Origin: Prado023 sp963697345
Lineage (GTDB): Bacteria > Actinomycetota > Actinomycetes > S36-B12 > CAIYMF01
DNA length: 64,000 bases
Reading direction: 5' to 3'
Assembly: GCA_963697345.1 (NCBI GenBank)
Contig: CAVONS010000006.1
Span: 48,621 to 112,620 of the forward strand
Below the pieces are notes generated by a model, which saw only the letters and a list, made by a program, of their open reading frames with translations, made no database searches and was not told the DNA's origin. Below, piece after piece: positions 62,416-64,000 of this stretch. Positions within the stretch are counted from its first letter, which is position 1. The number at the start of each line of letters is the position of its first letter. A program made the position numbers and the translations under genes.

Positions 62416-63726
62416 GTGAAGAGCGACGTCGAGACCCTCTCGCCCACCCGCGTCAAGCTGACCGTGGACATGCCCTTCGAGGAGCTTGCCCCGCAGCTGG
62501 ACGCTGCCTACAAGCGCATCGCCTCGCAGGTGACCGTCCCCGGATTCCGCAAGGGCAAGGTCCCCTCCCGGGTGATCGATCAGCGCTTCGGCCGGGGCCT
62601 GGTGCTCGAGGAGGCCGTCAATGAGGCCGTCCCGGCGGCCTTCGACAAGGCCGTCGCGGAGAACAACCTCAAGCCCCTGGGCACCCCGGAGTTCGACGTC
62701 AAGGAGCTCAACGACGGCGAGAACCTGGCGTTCACCGTCGAGGTGGACGTGCGTCCTGAGTTCGACCTGCCCGACCTCGAGAACATCACGGTCGAGGTCG
62801 ATTCGGCTGAGCCGAGCGATGAGGAGGTCGCCGAGCAGGTCGACGCCCTTCGTGCCCGCTTCGCGACCCTGACCGATGTTGAGCGCGCGGCCCAGGACGG
62901 CGACGTCCTGCTGGTCGACCTCGCCGGATCCTGTGAGGGCGAGGAGGTCGAGGACCTCAACGCCTCAGCGCTCAGCTTCGAGGTGGGTGGCAAGGAGGAG
63001 CCGCTGCCCGGCTTCGACGAGGCGGTGCGCGGTGCCGTGGCCGACGAGGTCCGCACGTTCTCGTTCCCGGCCGAGGCCGGCCAGTACGAGGGCAAGGACA
63101 TCGACGTCACAGTGACGGTCACCACGGTGCGCGAGCGCGAGCTGCCCGCGGCCGATGACGACTTCGCGCTGATGGCCAGCGAGTTCGACACCATGGACGA
63201 GCTGACCGAGGACGTGCGCAACCGCACCATCCGGATGAAGCGCGTCGAGCAGGGCGTCCAGGCCCGCACGAAGCTGCACGATCAGCTCGTGGAGTCGGTG
63301 GACTTCCCGCTGCCCGAGTCGCTGCTCGCCCGCGAGCTCGAGGAGCACTTCCACGACGGCCACGGCGACGACGATCACAAGGCCGAGTTCGAGTCCGAGG
63401 CCCGCGGCCGGATCAAGAGCGCGATCCTGCTGGACCGCATCGCTGAGGAGAACGAGCTCACGGTGGCCCAGGAGGAGCTGTCCGCCTGGCTCATGCAGCA
63501 GGCGCCGCGCTACGGGATGACCCCCGACCAGTTCGCCAACGAGCTGGTGCAGGCCGGTCAGGTCCAGATGGCCGTGACCGAGGTGCGCCGCGCCAAGTCG
63601 CTGGCGTTCGTGATGGAGAAGGCGAAGATCGTCGACCCCGCGGGCGTTGAGGTGGACCTGGAGGCGCTCAATGCCGACCTCGCTGCGGCCATGGCGGCCG
63701 GTGGCCTGGAGGGCCTGGGCGGCTGA
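62416..63726 (+). CDS. tig: Trigger factor (ribosome-associated chaperone and prolyl isomerase)
   Basis: 436 residues from GTG 62416. The ribosome-docking signature is VPGFRKGKVPSRVIDQRFG near residue 40 (GFRxGxxP). The FKBP-type isomerase domain spans about 150-245 (AQDGDVLLVDLAGSCEGEEV and LPGFDEAVRGAVADEVRTFS). The C-terminal arm region includes KLHDQLVESVDFPLPESLLA and APRYGMTPDQFANELVQAGQ; the end is Ala/Gly-rich (LAAAMAAGGLEGLGG). It binds nascent chains at the exit tunnel. In actinomycetes clpP genes normally follow tig; they would be outside the window. Confidence 0.98.
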   Translation: MKSDVETLSPTRVKLTVDMPFEELAPQLDAAYKRIASQVTVPGFRKGKVPSRVIDQRFGRGLVLEEAVNEAVPAAFDKAVAENNLKPLGTPEFDVKELNDGENLAFTVEVDVRPEFDLPDLENITVEVDSAEPSDEEVAEQVDALRARFATLTDVERAAQDGDVLLVDLAGSCEGEEVEDLNASALSFEVGGKEEPLPGFDEAVRGAVADEVRTFSFPAEAGQYEGKDIDVTVTVTTVRERELPAADDDFALMASEFDTMDELTEDVRNRTIRMKRVEQGVQARTKLHDQLVESVDFPLPESLLARELEEHFHDGHGDDDHKAEFESEARGRIKSAILLDRIAEENELTVAQEELSAWLMQQAPRYGMTPDQFANELVQAGQVQMAVTEVRRAKSLAFVMEKAKIVDPAGVEVDLEALNADLAAAMAAGGLEGLGG

Positions 63727-63752
63727 CGCCGCAAACGACGCAACAGTTCGAC

Positions 63753-63793
63753 CGCGACCCCCTCTCCCCGCACCCGCGGGGCAGGGGGTCGCG
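63753..63793 (+). terminator. Strong terminator after tig
   Basis: CGCGACCCCCT and AGGGGGTCGCG form a perfect 11-base stem; inside it CCCCGC and GCGGGG form a second stem around 4 bases. It lies 26 bases after the tig stop. Confidence 0.7.
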
Positions 63794-64000
63794 TCACGCC
63801 CTCCCCGTGGCCCCGCGTCGCGCCCGGCCACTGGCCCCGCGTCGGGCCCGATGGTGTCGACGCCCACGCGGCCGGCGCCCAGGTGGCTCTCCGTTGGTGC
63901 TTCGATTCGGGCGCGCTGCTTCCGGCTGAACGGGAGCACGAACCGGCAACCGAAGCACGAGTCGTCGTGGGGCGTGGGGGGTGGGCGTGGGGGTCCCCAC
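63794..64000. other. Right-end sequence without a supported gene
   Basis: Reading frames on the minus strand are GC-driven and carry no recognisable motif; a gene could extend beyond the edge. Confidence 0.3.

Noticed and set aside
1..64000. CRISPR array or integron attC array
   Set aside because: No regularly spaced direct repeats with unique spacers, no cas genes, no intI, and no GTTRRRY/RYYYAAC core pairs were found at the interspersed repeats.
63794..64000. Minus-strand gene entering from the right edge
   Set aside because: Frame is Pro/Arg/Gly-rich without motif or start context; too little sequence to support a call.

Overview
The window is high-GC DNA (roughly 70% by eye) with many GTG starts, ATGA/GTGA start-stop overlaps and start codons lying 6-9 bases behind a TAnnnT box (apparently leaderless mRNAs). 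Together with families such as DUF1707, DUF2510, MobA-DUF6457 and DrrA-type ABC pumps, this points to an actinomycete. No rRNA or other marker lets me name the order.

Left part (1-18.3 kb) is a molybdenum and nitrate-respiration block. A small ArsR/AHSA1 pair is followed by mobA-DUF6457 and moeA (molybdenum cofactor synthesis), two overlapping NarK-type nitrate/nitrite carriers, and a divergent operon of a Cys-rich HTH regulator plus narGHJI. Then come a small zinc-ribbon protein, a secreted FG-GAP repeat protein and a second molybdopterin oxidoreductase. The block looks self-contained: cofactor, transporters, regulator, enzyme and chaperone are adjacent.

18.3-21.1 kb holds an MNT nucleotidyltransferase followed by a broken HEPN-like partner, a Phd-RelE toxin-antitoxin pair and two small membrane proteins. 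21.4-25.5 kb is a five-gene signalling operon: a secreted Arg/Ser-rich protein, a Hanks-type kinase, a secreted acidic protein, a histidine kinase and an OmpR-type regulator. Three GTCTCATG direct repeats at 11-base spacing lie just upstream and are a likely binding site for that regulator.

25.5-48.7 kb is a patchwork accessory region: arr (rifampin ADP-ribosyltransferase), a peptidase S51 protein, MazEF, a DUF4143 ATPase, an aldo-keto reductase with a frameshifted tail, truncated EamA and SMR efflux genes, an ABC-CPBP chimera, an intact and a decayed copy of one Phd-RelE pair, lipoproteins, a hydrolase, a methyltransferase, an ABC pump, a PlsY-like protein and an IS110 element with an internally deleted second copy. 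A short interspersed repeat (consensus halves TGCCCCACWTCGCCGC and GTGGACGCAC) sits between many of these units and near several gene-truncation points. A 386-base unit carrying a 63-codon reading frame occurs twice, 18 kb apart, and begins with the same motif. This cassette-like layout is the most unusual thing in the window.

46.7-57.4 kb is a saccharide utilisation locus: a membrane-anchored GH13 enzyme facing a MalEFG-type importer, a fused nucleotidyltransferase-phosphohexomutase, a GH94 phosphorylase, and remnants of nagA and mazF joined in one reading frame. The nagA remnant suggests the sugar may be an N-acetylglucosamine disaccharide. 57.6-64 kb holds a secreted carboxypeptidase-regulatory-repeat protein, a sugar acetyltransferase, small membrane proteins, two tyrosine-recombinase remnants (one beside tRNA-Gly), tRNA-Gly(TCC), tRNA-Pro(TGG) and tig (trigger factor) with a strong terminator.
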